Part shown: positions 37,284 through 46,259 of the stretch, one piece after another
Numbering within the stretch: the stretch's first letter is position 1
Layout: every line of letters starts with the position of its first letter
DNA from: Peptostreptococcus equinus
GTDB taxonomy: Bacteria > Bacillota > Clostridia > Peptostreptococcales > Peptostreptococcaceae
DNA: 64,000 nucleotides
NCBI RefSeq assembly: GCF_027125355.1
Contig: NZ_CP114052.1
Location: 372,001-436,000, forward strand
Reading direction: 5' to 3'
Position numbers and translations under genes: made by a program
The notes under the pieces: generated by a model
The model's database searches: none
What the model was told of the DNA's origin: nothing
Seen by the model: the letters and a program-made list of their open reading frames with translations, nothing else

Positions 37284-37790
37284 ATGCGAGATGTACTGTT
37301 CACTAAAGAAGAGTTACAAGAGGTTGAGAGATGGCTAAAAGGATATAAGTACCTTAGTTCAGATATTAGACAGTATGACCTTAAAATTGAATCTGTTAAG
37401 CGACAGACGTATTCTAGTGGGGCTATTAGATATGATAAAGATAAATTATCTCCTAGCTATGCTTTTAATAGTGAGGTAGAAAATGAAGTATTGAGAAAAG
37501 AAAAAGAGATTGAGAGGCTAGAGAGATTAAAGCAAGAAACATTATTAATCAAAGAAAGAATAGAGATAGCTATTAACAACTTAACATCAGACCAAAAAAT
37601 ATTATTTGATTATGAATTTAATAACAAAGAAAGACGGTACAAAAAGCAACAGATAGCTGACTTTATGCAGATTGATATTAAAACTCTTAATAGATTACAT
37701 GATGATTTAATATTAAGCTCAGCTAATAGTTTGCATCCTGAAAGGACAAGAGAATTTCTGTATAAAAACTTTAATGTATCAAATTCCTAG
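37284..37790 (+). CDS. ArpU/sigma-like late transcription regulator
   Basis: 168 residues, last of the early operon and directly before the late genes. A coiled-coil middle is followed by a sigma-region-4-like HTH (RRYKKQQIADFMQIDIKTLN). ArpU/RinA-type proteins at this position activate the late promoter in Firmicute phages. AAGGGGG precedes the ATG. I infer that it switches on the packaging and morphogenesis genes, including the non-coding region that follows. Confidence 0.8.
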   Translation: MRDVLFTKEELQEVERWLKGYKYLSSDIRQYDLKIESVKRQTYSSGAIRYDKDKLSPSYAFNSEVENEVLRKEKEIERLERLKQETLLIKERIEIAINNLTSDQKILFDYEFNNKERRYKKQQIADFMQIDIKTLNRLHDDLILSSANSLHPERTREFLYKNFNVSNS

Positions 37791-37799
37791 AAAATTCCT

Positions 37800-38660
37800 A
37801 GAAAATTCCTTGTATGTTCCTTATTTCAATGATTAGAAGGTGCTAAACTATTATTGTGGTAAGTTTTCATTAATTGATTGTTAGACCTCCGTTTTAATGA
37901 TTACAACCTAGGTAAGTTGTAAAACTGCCTAATTTATAGCAACTTGGGAAGGATTAACGCTGTGTTCCTGAATGGGAGTAGCTTTGATGGGTTAGAATTC
38001 ACATGTGCCTGGGGTTGCTATATTGTGGGAATATTGGTGTAAGCAAGTTCGATTCTTGCAATTCCCTTTTAAAAAATGTATGTATTTTTTCTAGGATATG
38101 AAGCCTGGTAACCTTTATAACCGATTTTTTTCAAACAAACCAAAATTGTACGCAAGGCAACCTAATATTAGTGGAGTAGCTAACCAATAAAGCCTTTCTA
38201 AGCCTTGGTAAAGGATATAGATATTAGGTGTACAAATTAATTATAAAGAAATGCGTAAACTGTCGGCCTCTTAACAATGCTCATTAGACAGAGCGAAGCA
38301 TATATGACGATATATGCGAAAACTTTATAAGCAAATTAAGTTAAAGTTACAAAACGTAATAGTTCAAAAAAGTAATAGCATAGTCTAGCAGACTTAAAAT
38401 GCGAAACATAATTATATAACACAATATATTTCTTCTAACGGGAAACAGCGATAGTTAGCCACAATTCCTCAAACAACTAATAATTTTAAAACATGAATTT
38501 GGTGGACTAACAGCTGTTTTCTGTTAATATGGGAGTGCGAGTAAGTCGGTATTTATTTTAGTTAATAAATAGTAGGTGCAAGTCCTATCACTTCATTTGT
38601 CATTGTATATCCTAAGTGATAGCTAGAGCCACCCTAAGCATGGTGTAAAAAGGCTTATTT
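37800..38660 (+). ncRNA. Candidate large structured non-coding RNA (~860 nt)
   Basis: No supported gene lies here, yet long complementary segments are frequent. Stems seen: 37901-37907/37916-37922 (7 bp); 37935-37943/38014-38022 (9 bp, long range); a tRNA-like T-arm and acceptor at 38027-38066; 38146-38151/38230-38235 plus 38160-38168/38221-38229 (15 bp); 38298-38305/38310-38317 (8 bp); a rod 38436-38449/38513-38526 (14 bp) topped by 38454-38462/38502-38511 (9 bp); 38550-38557/38564-38571 (8 bp); 38585-38593/38614-38622 (9 bp). A weak terminator-like end lies at 38627-38662. Size, base pairing and position before terminase resemble ROOL and GOLLD RNAs of Firmicute phages. Family membership is inference. 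Confidence 0.72.
38027..38066 (+). other. tRNA-like acceptor/T-arm element inside the candidate RNA
   Basis: GCAAG-TTCGATT-CTTGC (38043-38059) is a canonical 5-bp T-stem with a canonical 7-nt T-loop. It is followed by AATTCCC, which pairs with GGGAAT at 38027-38032. I could not fit a D-arm and anticodon arm of normal size, so this is not called a tRNA gene. Confidence 0.6.
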
Positions 38661-38675
38661 TTAATGGAGAAAACT

Positions 38676-38861
38676 ATGTATAAATATAAAATTATTAAAA
38701 AAAGATATGGATATGTAGTAGTAAATGAAACGTTAAATACTCATGCACATTTACCTAATTATAAGGGGTGTAGAAATCTGTTACACTTGATTAGAAAAGA
38801 TGTTGAGATAAGAGATAAGTATTTAAGAAAAGCGAAATGTAGGTTATTAGGAGAGGTTTAA
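38676..38861 (+). CDS. Hypothetical phage protein, 61 residues
   Basis: Start at 38676, six bases after GGAG; an ATG four codons earlier overlaps that site. Basic, Tyr-rich (YKYKIIKKRYGYVVVNETLN). Directly upstream of the metallopeptidase-like gene. Confidence 0.6.
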   Translation: MYKYKIIKKRYGYVVVNETLNTHAHLPNYKGCRNLLHLIRKDVEIRDKYLRKAKCRLLGEV

Positions 38862-39167
38862 ATGCTAGATAAAATTAAAATTGGATGGAAAACATACAAC
38901 ATTGAAAAAGCAACACCTGATAGAAAATTGCAAATGGGTCCTGATGAATATGCAGGTATGATTAATTATAATGATGAAAAGATTTATATTAATGATGAGT
39001 GTAGCGAAGGTATGCAAAATGCTACATTAGTACACGAAATATTACATGGCATATCTGATATGTATAAGATAGATGAATTAGATGAATCTGTACTGACTAG
39101 ATTAGGTGACGCTATTTATACTGTATTAGTTGATAATGGATTAGAGATAAGAAGGAGTGATAAATAA
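38862..39167 (+). CDS. Small HExxH metallopeptidase-like protein
   Basis: 101 residues with VHEILHGISDMY, the zinc-binding HExxH motif seen in ImmA/IrrE-type and related phage peptidases. There is no HTH domain attached. AGGAGAGG precedes the ATG. Such proteins next to terminase are common in clostridial phages; the substrate is unknown. Confidence 0.75.
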   Translation: MLDKIKIGWKTYNIEKATPDRKLQMGPDEYAGMINYNDEKIYINDECSEGMQNATLVHEILHGISDMYKIDELDESVLTRLGDAIYTVLVDNGLEIRRSDK

Positions 39168-39262
39168 TGGAAATAATAGCGGGAACAATATTAATATTCA
39201 CCATACTGGTTGATTGTATATATTTAGGTTATTGTTTTATTAATTATTTGAGAGATAAATAA
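39167..39262 (+). CDS. 31-residue single-span membrane peptide
   Basis: Start overlaps the stop of the metallopeptidase-like gene (TAATG) after GAAGGAG. Nearly all of the peptide is one hydrophobic helix (IAGTILIFTILVDCIYLGYC). Confidence 0.5.
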   Translation: MEIIAGTILIFTILVDCIYLGYCFINYLRDK

Positions 39263-39322
39263 GTCCTAGGCAAGACTATAAAAGGTCTATTTTTTATGTT
39301 TAAAAAAAGGGGTGTGCAATGT

Positions 39323-39844
39323 GTGGATAAGAATGAGAGAGTAGAACAGCTTAATAGAGAGATAGTTAACCTTGCTCTATCACTTATGGAAGATTGGGCA
39401 CCGTCTAGGAATCAACAAAAGAAATTTGTAATGGAATATATAGCCAATGGTTTTATTAATGGTAGTGAGGCTGTTATAAAAGCAGGATACAGTGAAAAAG
39501 GAGCGAATACAAAGGCTTCTGAAATGCTTGCAGGTGTTAATAAGTATGAACATATTAAGCCTGTTATAGATGAAGTTAAAAAGGCATATGAGGAGCGAAA
39601 AGCAGAGTTAAGTATAGCTAGTGGCACAGAGGTGTTACAATACCTTACAAGTGTTATGAGAGGTGAGCAAACCGAACAAATACTTAAAAGTGAGGGGGCA
39701 GAATATGGGCAAGCTATAGTTGATATAGATGTTGGCGCTAAAGATAGGCTTAAAGCGGCAGAAATGCTTGGAAGAACTCATAAATTGTTTACTGATAAAT
39801 CTGGAAATACTACTGAAATTGTGGTGGTTAGAGATGATATCTAA
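39323..39844 (+). CDS. terS: Terminase small subunit
   Basis: 173 residues from a GTG with AAAGGGGTG upstream. DNA-binding small terminase of the Terminase_2/phBC6A51 type: RNQQKKFVMEYIANGFINGS, EAVIKAGYSEKGANTKASEM and a helical oligomerisation part. Recognises the packaging site, which is often in or near this gene. Its end overlaps the large subunit gene by 11 nt. Confidence 0.9.
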   Translation: MDKNERVEQLNREIVNLALSLMEDWAPSRNQQKKFVMEYIANGFINGSEAVIKAGYSEKGANTKASEMLAGVNKYEHIKPVIDEVKKAYEERKAELSIASGTEVLQYLTSVMRGEQTEQILKSEGAEYGQAIVDIDVGAKDRLKAAEMLGRTHKLFTDKSGNTTEIVVVRDDI

Positions 39845-41117
39845 AAAATATGTAAGTTTAAAAGATGTTGTAATGCCTCATTTCTATGGTTTTTGGAGAG
39901 ATAGAAGAAATACAGATGTACTCTACTATGTTTTAAAAGGTGGGAGAGGGTCTGGTAAGTCATCAGTTCTTGCACAAGGCTTAGTAATGGATGTGGTAGA
40001 ACAACCTATTACTGTACTATGTGTCCGAAGAGTTGCTAACACTCTTATGGAGTCCTGTTATGAACAGCTAAAAGAGGCTATAGAACAGTTAGGACTTGAA
40101 GATAAGTTCGAATACAGGGTAAGTCCAATGAAGATTACCTATAAGCCTAGAGGTAATTCAATAATATTTAGAGGTGCTGATGACCCGAGTAAAATTAAGT
40201 CTATTAAGGTTAGTAGATATCCTATTACAAGGCTATGGATAGAAGAGCTAGCAGAGTTTAAGACAGAAGATGAAGTCAGTATGATAACGAACTCTATACT
40301 TAGAGCAGAGTTGCCTGCTGGACTTCAATATAAAATATTCTTTTCGTACAATCCGCCTAAGATGAGACAATCTTGGGTTAATGTTAAGTATGAGAGTGCT
40401 ATATTACCAAGCAATACTAAAGTATATCATTCTACTTATTTAGACAATCCTTACATATCTAAACAGTTTGTTGAAGAAGCAGAGCATATAAAGGCAACTA
40501 AGCCACTTAAATACGATTGGGAATATATGGGTAAAGCGATTGGACTTGGTGTCATACCATTTGACAATCTACTATTCGAAGAGATTACAAATGAGCAAAT
40601 AGCTAACTTTGATAATATCAAGCAAGGTTGTGACTTTGGGTATGCTACTGACCCACTAGCTTTTGTTCGTATGCACTATGATAAGACAAGAAGGAAGTTA
40701 TATATCTTTGATGAATTATACGGAGTTAAGATATCTAACAGGAAATTAGCAGATATGATTAAATCTAAAGGATATGAATCAACCTTAACTTTATTTGATA
40801 GTGCAGAGCCTAAATCAATTGATGAACTTAGAGGATATGGAATAAAGGGTAAAGGTGCTGTTAAAGGTCAAGATTCAGTAGAGTTTGGGGAAAGATGGCT
40901 TGATGATTTAGAATCTATTATTATAGACCCTAAGAGGTGTCCTAACACTTATAGAGAGTTTAGTAATGTAGATTACGCAACTGACAAAAACGGCAATCCA
41001 CTACCAAGATTAGCTGATAAAGATAATCATACAATAGACGCTACAAGGTATGCTATGAGTGATGAAATGAGAAATAAAGGACTAAAATCAATTAGAAAGT
41101 CGCAATTTGGATTGTAG
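39834..41117 (+). CDS. terL: Terminase large subunit
   Basis: 427-residue packaging motor and nuclease. Walker A is GGRGSGKSS (about residue 38), Walker B region RLWIEELAEF, and the C-terminal nuclease domain has GCDFGYATDPLAFV, FDSAEPKSIDELRGYG and DNHTIDATRYAM. PBSX-family (Terminase_3) large subunit. The ATG at 39834 is inside terS, so the two are coupled. Confidence 0.95.
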   Translation: MISKKYVSLKDVVMPHFYGFWRDRRNTDVLYYVLKGGRGSGKSSVLAQGLVMDVVEQPITVLCVRRVANTLMESCYEQLKEAIEQLGLEDKFEYRVSPMKITYKPRGNSIIFRGADDPSKIKSIKVSRYPITRLWIEELAEFKTEDEVSMITNSILRAELPAGLQYKIFFSYNPPKMRQSWVNVKYESAILPSNTKVYHSTYLDNPYISKQFVEEAEHIKATKPLKYDWEYMGKAIGLGVIPFDNLLFEEITNEQIANFDNIKQGCDFGYATDPLAFVRMHYDKTRRKLYIFDELYGVKISNRKLADMIKSKGYESTLTLFDSAEPKSIDELRGYGIKGKGAVKGQDSVEFGERWLDDLESIIIDPKRCPNTYREFSNVDYATDKNGNPLPRLADKDNHTIDATRYAMSDEMRNKGLKSIRKSQFGL

Positions 41118-41130
41118 AAAGGGGGATAAA

Positions 41131-42477
41131 GTGTACAGAACAGATAAAGAAGAGTTAACGATAGAAGAGATAGCAGAGTTTGTAAAGAAACATAAAACTG
41201 TTGCAGAACGATATAAAGAGTTGCAAGACTATTATATAGGTAAACATAAAATACTTAAAGCAGAGGAAAAAGCAAATGGAGTGCCAAATAACAAGATAGT
41301 CAATCCGTTTCCTAGATATATCACTGATACGCTAGTAGGATACTTTGTCGGGCAACCAATAAGCTATATAAGTAAGACTGATAAAAACAAGCTATTAGAA
41401 CAACTACAGCCAGTTTTCGACTATTCAGATGAACAAGAAGAAAACTTAGAGCTTGCTAAGATATGCAGTATAAAAGGTAAAGCTTACGAGGTAGTGTATA
41501 GAGATGAGCAAGCACAGATAAGGTTTAATGAGATTGAGCCAGAAGAAATGTTTATCATATATGATATGAAGCTTAATCCAAGTATGAAGTATGCAGTTAG
41601 ATTTTATACAGTTGGAGAAGGTGAAGAGAAATCAGATATTATTGAAGTGTATGATATTGCTAAAGTCACTATATACAAGCAAGAAGATGATAAGTTTACA
41701 GTTATAGAAGAACAACAACATACATTTGGTGATGTGCCTGTAGTTGAGTATCTGAATAACAAAGAAGAGCAAGGGGACTTTGAGCAAGTAATGACCCTTA
41801 TAGACGCTTATAATACAGCACAGTCTAATACGCTAAATGATATGGAGCAATTCACAGACGCTTACTTAGTTCTAGTTAATTTGTTTGATACTAACAGTGC
41901 AGATTTAAAGAAAGCTAGAGAAGATAGAACGTTTTTGCTTGGTGGTGATGGTGACGCTAAGTGGCTCACAAAAGATGTAAACGATAGCTGGATTGAGAAT
42001 TATAAGAATAGAATTAAACAGGATATACACAAGTTCTCATATACTCCTGATATGCAGGACGAAGCGTTTGGGAACAATCTTAGTGGTGTGTCTATAAGGT
42101 ACAAAATACTAGCTATGGAGCAGATAAGAAGCAATAAAGAGAGAAAGTTCAAGAAAGGACTTCAAAGACGAATAGAGCTAATCTGTAACTCCCTAAGCAT
42201 ACAAAAAGATTTGGATACATTCACAGAGATTAATATTAAGTTTTCTAACACGCTTCCACAAAATGTGTTTGAGTTATCACAAACTATACAGAACTTACAA
42301 CCAATACTTAGCAAAGAAACTTTAGTTTCATTGTTGCCATTTATAGAAAATGCAAGTGAAGAGTTGCAAAAGAAAGAAGCTGAATTAGATAGTGAAGTGT
42401 CAGTATCATATAACTTTGGGAAAAATCAACAAAATGTTGATAATAAAGATGGTGATATAGTTGGCGAAGATAACTAA
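41131..42477 (+). CDS. Phage portal protein (SPP1 gp6 type)
   Basis: 448 residues from GTG, with AAGGGGG upstream. Dodecameric ring at the capsid vertex. Motifs typical for the SPP1 gp6/PBSX family: NKIVNPFPRYITDTLVGYFV near residue 60, then DAYNTAQSNTLNDMEQFTDA and FSYTPDMQDEAFGNNLSGVS. Overlaps the next gene by 17 nt. Confidence 0.93.
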   Translation: MYRTDKEELTIEEIAEFVKKHKTVAERYKELQDYYIGKHKILKAEEKANGVPNNKIVNPFPRYITDTLVGYFVGQPISYISKTDKNKLLEQLQPVFDYSDEQEENLELAKICSIKGKAYEVVYRDEQAQIRFNEIEPEEMFIIYDMKLNPSMKYAVRFYTVGEGEEKSDIIEVYDIAKVTIYKQEDDKFTVIEEQQHTFGDVPVVEYLNNKEEQGDFEQVMTLIDAYNTAQSNTLNDMEQFTDAYLVLVNLFDTNSADLKKAREDRTFLLGGDGDAKWLTKDVNDSWIENYKNRIKQDIHKFSYTPDMQDEAFGNNLSGVSIRYKILAMEQIRSNKERKFKKGLQRRIELICNSLSIQKDLDTFTEINIKFSNTLPQNVFELSQTIQNLQPILSKETLVSLLPFIENASEELQKKEAELDSEVSVSYNFGKNQQNVDNKDGDIVGEDN

Positions 42478-43660
42478 GATTGATGAATACTGGATAAACA
42501 GAGCGAAAGAAAGAAATAAAGCTAATATAAGAGCTTCTGATGATGTTGTAAAACTAATATCTCAACAATATGAGAAAGCTTTAAAAAACATTGAGAAAGA
42601 AATTGCAACGTTATTTTATAGGTATTCAGAAGATAACGGTTTGTCTTATACTAGAGCAACAGAACTCTTAAAAGGCAATGCAATAAAAGGGTTCAGAATG
42701 GATTTAAAAGAGTATATGGAGCTTATAGATGACCCTAACATACTGCTAGAACTTAATACACTATCTACAAGAAGCAGAATAAGTAATTTAGAAGCTTCTT
42801 TTTTTAGTATCCAAAAAGAGTTAGATAAAGCATATATGTATCAATTTGAAGAAGTTGAAACACTTATGTATCAATCAACAGCAGATAACTATTACAAAAC
42901 AATGTTTGATGTTGCTGTAGTAAGTAGCTTTGTTCCGCGTGACTTTCACAAGCTAACGAAGGCAGAGATTATTGCAGAGTTCTCTAAGCCTTGGAGTGGT
43001 CGTAATTTTAGTGAGCGATTATGGAAGAATAGAAGCAAATTAAAAGACGCTATCGAAGAAGAAATAATACAGGGTGCTATAAGAGGTGTCAATCCTCAAC
43101 AAACTACTAAACGTATTGTTGAAAAGTTTGATGTATCTAAAAAAACAGCTTCTAGGTTAGTGCATACTGAACAACAGTATTTTGCTACATTAGGACAAAA
43201 GAAGGCTTACAATGAGTTGAATTTAGATAGATATATATATATAGCTACACTAGATATTAAAACATCTGAAATATGTAGGAGTTTAGACCATGATATATTC
43301 TATGTTAAAGATATGCAATCAGGAGTAAATGCTCCACCAATGCACCCACATTGTAGAAGTGCAACAGCTCCTTATTTAGGCGAATTAAAAGGCACTAGAG
43401 TTGCTAGAGATAAAGCAGGAAACAATGTTAAAGTTGATAAGAATATGAACTATGAAGAGTGGTATAAACAAAATGTTGAATCTGACTCTGAATATAAGAA
43501 AGAGGAAAAGAAGTGGAAAAATCGCCACGCTGATAAGAAACAACATCAAAAAGATAGAGAGAAGTATGGCAGTGATATTCCACGTAGCTTTAAGAAGTAT
43601 CAAGACTTGAAGTATAATGACCCTGATAAATTAAAAGAAATCGGGAAGAAAAAGAAATAA
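42461..43660 (+). CDS. Minor head protein (SPP1 gp7/Mu F-like)
   Basis: 399 residues, TTG start inside the portal gene. The C-terminal half has the Mu-F-like signature RLVHTEQQYFATLGQKKAY ... SEICRSLDHDIF ... PPMHPHCRSATAPYLG. These proteins sit inside the procapsid near the portal and can influence DNA ejection. The basic tail (KNRHADKKQHQKDREKYG) may bind DNA. Confidence 0.9.
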   Translation: MAKITKIDEYWINRAKERNKANIRASDDVVKLISQQYEKALKNIEKEIATLFYRYSEDNGLSYTRATELLKGNAIKGFRMDLKEYMELIDDPNILLELNTLSTRSRISNLEASFFSIQKELDKAYMYQFEEVETLMYQSTADNYYKTMFDVAVVSSFVPRDFHKLTKAEIIAEFSKPWSGRNFSERLWKNRSKLKDAIEEEIIQGAIRGVNPQQTTKRIVEKFDVSKKTASRLVHTEQQYFATLGQKKAYNELNLDRYIYIATLDIKTSEICRSLDHDIFYVKDMQSGVNAPPMHPHCRSATAPYLGELKGTRVARDKAGNNVKVDKNMNYEEWYKQNVESDSEYKKEEKKWKNRHADKKQHQKDREKYGSDIPRSFKKYQDLKYNDPDKLKEIGKKKK

Positions 43661-43744
43661 GTCAATTAATAAAGTTGAATAAACAAGACCTTGATAAGTC
43701 TATAAACTGTCTTATTTTTATGTTGAAAGGAGTAACTTACAGGG

Positions 43745-44374
43745 ATGTTAAATAACTATAAGGGACTAATTAGAATGAATTTACAGCTACTTGCAGAAGA
43801 TGATGGAGCAGTTGGTGGAGAAAGTGTTAATAGCACAGAAGAAAGTAAAAATGCAGAAGAAAGTAAAACTTATACACAAGAAGAATTAAACAAGTTGTTG
43901 CAATCAGAAGGTGATAAAAGGGTTACTAGTGCATTAAAGAAAGCAAAAGCAGAATGGGAAAAAGAACAGGAAGAAAAGATATCAGAAGCTGAAAGACTTG
44001 CTAAGATGACAGCAGACGAGAGAGCGAAAGCAGAAGCAGAGAAAAAAACTCAAGCTTTAATCGAGGAAAACGAAAGATATAAAAAAGCTAATTTAGAACT
44101 ACAAGCTAAAAATAACCTTAAAGACCAAGGACTAGATGAATCGTTTAGTTCTTTTCTATTGGGAGTAGACGCTGAATCAACTAACGATAATATAAAGAAC
44201 TTCAAAGGTGCATTTGATAAAGCAGTAGAAGCAGAAGTTAATGAGAGACTAAAGGGTAAATCTCCGTCGGCTAGTACAGGAATAAGCACAATCACTAAAG
44301 ATGACATTATGAAGATTGAAGATAAGCAAGCAAGACTTAAAGCAATAACTGAAAATCAACATTTATTTGAATAA
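43745..44374 (+). CDS. Capsid scaffolding protein (DUF4355-like)
   Basis: 209 residues, mostly charged coiled coil between residues 25 and 130, with an acidic start (LLAEDDGAVGGESVNSTEES). Position between minor head and major capsid genes and composition fit a scaffold. The start may be 43745 or the ATG at 43775. Confidence 0.85.
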   Translation: MLNNYKGLIRMNLQLLAEDDGAVGGESVNSTEESKNAEESKTYTQEELNKLLQSEGDKRVTSALKKAKAEWEKEQEEKISEAERLAKMTADERAKAEAEKKTQALIEENERYKKANLELQAKNNLKDQGLDESFSSFLLGVDAESTNDNIKNFKGAFDKAVEAEVNERLKGKSPSASTGISTITKDDIMKIEDKQARLKAITENQHLFE

Positions 44375-44394
44375 GTAAAAAGGAGAATTAAATT

Positions 44395-45255
44395 ATGGCA
44401 GTAGAAGAAAAATTATCAAGAACGTTTATAAGACCACAGGAAATTGATTTTGTTGAAGTATTTGGAAAGGAATTGAAAAACCTTACAAGAATGCTAGGCA
44501 TTGAAAGAAAAATGCCTTTACCTATGGGGTCTATAATTAGAACTTATACATCACAGGTTACACTAGATGGAACAGTAGTAGAACCAGGTGATATCATACC
44601 ATTATCAGAAGTTAAGATGGTTGAAGGCCCTAAGCAAGAGTTAGTATGGGACAAGAAAAGAAAGGCTGTTCCAGTTGAAGATATTCAGAAATATGGTTTC
44701 CAACAGTCTATAATAACAACTGATAATAAATTAATGAGAGAATTGCAGAAAGAACTTAAAAAGAAACTTTTTGCACAATTAGCAACTGGGAAAACAGAAG
44801 TTACAGGTGCAGGATTCCAAGAATCAATGGCAAAAGGTTGGGGAGCATTAGCAGAAAAATTTGAAGATGATGATATAACATCAATAGCATTTGTAAACCC
44901 ACTTGATGTATCTGATTACTTAGCTAAAGCTAATATTAGTACACAAACAACATTTGGATTGAAATATGTTGAGAATTTCCTAAATGTTAGTGTAGCTATT
45001 ATATCAGCGTCAGTACCTAAGGGAACTATATATATGACAGCTTCACAGAACTTAGTATTAGCTTACGCAACAATGGGTTCAGGAGAGATAGATAAAGCTT
45101 TTGACCTAACAACTGATTCAACAGGAATAATAGGTATAGGGCATGATGTTAATATGCAGAGATTGACAGCAGAAACTATAACAGTATCAGCAATGTTATT
45201 ATTCGCTGAAAGAGTAGATGGAATTGTGAAAGCTACTATAACACCTGGAGTGTAG
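44395..45255 (+). CDS. Major capsid protein
   Basis: 286 residues of the PBSX/SPP1-like HK97-fold group: KLSRTFIRPQEIDFVEVFGK, MPLPMGSIIRTYTSQVTLDG, and PLDVSDYLAKANISTQTTFG. It follows the scaffold gene by 20 nt with AAAAGGAG upstream. No N-terminal protease-cleaved delta domain is apparent, in keeping with the separate scaffold. Confidence 0.9.
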   Translation: MAVEEKLSRTFIRPQEIDFVEVFGKELKNLTRMLGIERKMPLPMGSIIRTYTSQVTLDGTVVEPGDIIPLSEVKMVEGPKQELVWDKKRKAVPVEDIQKYGFQQSIITTDNKLMRELQKELKKKLFAQLATGKTEVTGAGFQESMAKGWGALAEKFEDDDITSIAFVNPLDVSDYLAKANISTQTTFGLKYVENFLNVSVAIISASVPKGTIYMTASQNLVLAYATMGSGEIDKAFDLTTDSTGIIGIGHDVNMQRLTAETITVSAMLLFAERVDGIVKATITPGV

Positions 45256-45269
45256 ATAGGAGGTAATAT

Positions 45270-45497
45270 ATGAGATACGTTGCAATTAGGCAGTTTGAAG
45301 ATATAGAAGATGATAATACTTCTTATGTTTTAGGTACTGTATATCCTAGGGAAGGTGTAGAAGTAGATAGCAAAAGAATAAACGAGTTATCAACTAGAAA
45401 TAATGCAAGAGGTGAAGTGCTTATAGTACCACTTGTTGAGCTACCTGCAAAGGAAGAAAAAAAGACTACAGCAAAGTCTAAAACAGCTAGTAAGTAG
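45270..45497 (+). CDS. Small head-region protein, 75 residues
   Basis: AGGAGG upstream. Basic Lys/Thr/Ala tail (KEEKKTTAKSKTASK). Possible head-decoration or DNA-binding protein; unknown. Confidence 0.6.
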   Translation: MRYVAIRQFEDIEDDNTSYVLGTVYPREGVEVDSKRINELSTRNNARGEVLIVPLVELPAKEEKKTTAKSKTASK

Positions 45498-45505
45498 GTG
45501 ATTAT

Positions 45506-45904
45506 ATGGACGAATTACAAAGAACTAGAATACTAGATAAATTGTATATACTTGTCCCAACTATTCCACAAGAGAGTAAGGCTGTAATAGGTCTTACTCT
45601 TGATATATTGGTTCAAAAAATACTTAATTACTGTTGTAGAAAAGACATTCCACCTGCATTAGAGTTGATTATTATTGATATGATGAGTACTTATGCTAAT
45701 GCTAAGTATAATATTACAAGTCAAGATGTTAAATCAGACAATGGAATTAAGGCTATAACACGTGGTAAGACTAAGATTGAGTATAATGTTGCACAGCCTA
45801 CTAGGATAGCTGTAACAAGCACTGATGACCTTATAAAGGTGTTTAAAAGTCAACTTAATAGATTTAAAAAGCTTATATCTCCAAGTGTAAATGAGGTGAT
45901 ATAG
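45506..45904 (+). CDS. Head-tail connector protein (gp6/Gp15-like)
   Basis: 132 residues, helical, at the adaptor position right after the capsid genes, like YqbG/gp15 of PBSX and SPP1. Its stop overlaps the GTG start of the next gene. Confidence 0.7.
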   Translation: MDELQRTRILDKLYILVPTIPQESKAVIGLTLDILVQKILNYCCRKDIPPALELIIIDMMSTYANAKYNITSQDVKSDNGIKAITRGKTKIEYNVAQPTRIAVTSTDDLIKVFKSQLNRFKKLISPSVNEVI

Positions 45905-46257
45905 TGACAGAAGTTGATATATTAGCTAGTACATATAGTGACAGCATGAATGTGTATAGATATGAAGAAAAAGAAAACCCATTTAGCCATATAACTGATA
46001 TGGGAGAAGTATTGAAACACTCTAACATACTATGTGAGCTAGATTATGGGCAAAGTGGAATATCGTATGCTTTAGCTGGCGAAACAGACGGACTTAATTC
46101 AGACTACACAGTATTTTGTAGACCTGAAATAGATGTTATAGAGGGTGATAAGTTAGTTATTACACACTTAGGAAGAGAGTACACTTGTACAGCAGGATTG
46201 CCTTTTAAATGGTCTTCACACTTAGAAATACCAGTTACTATGAAAAAGAGGGTGTAA
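45904..46257 (+). CDS. Head-tail joining (stopper-type) protein
   Basis: 117 residues, beta-rich, GTG start (TAGTG overlap). Size and place match the stopper proteins of this phage group (YqbH/gp16-like). Family assignment rests on position. Confidence 0.6.
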   Translation: MTEVDILASTYSDSMNVYRYEEKENPFSHITDMGEVLKHSNILCELDYGQSGISYALAGETDGLNSDYTVFCRPEIDVIEGDKLVITHLGREYTCTAGLPFKWSSHLEIPVTMKKRV

Positions 46258-46259
46258 TT

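Noticed and set aside
37974..38066. Complete tRNA gene
   Set aside because: T-arm and a possible acceptor stem (GGGAGTA or GGGAAT with AATTCCC) are present, and TTTGATGGGTTAG resembles a D-loop, but no 7-nt anticodon loop on a 5-bp stem fits between them.
37800..38660. Group I or group II intron
   Set aside because: No intron-encoded protein, no split gene on either side and no domain V-like hairpin that I can identify.
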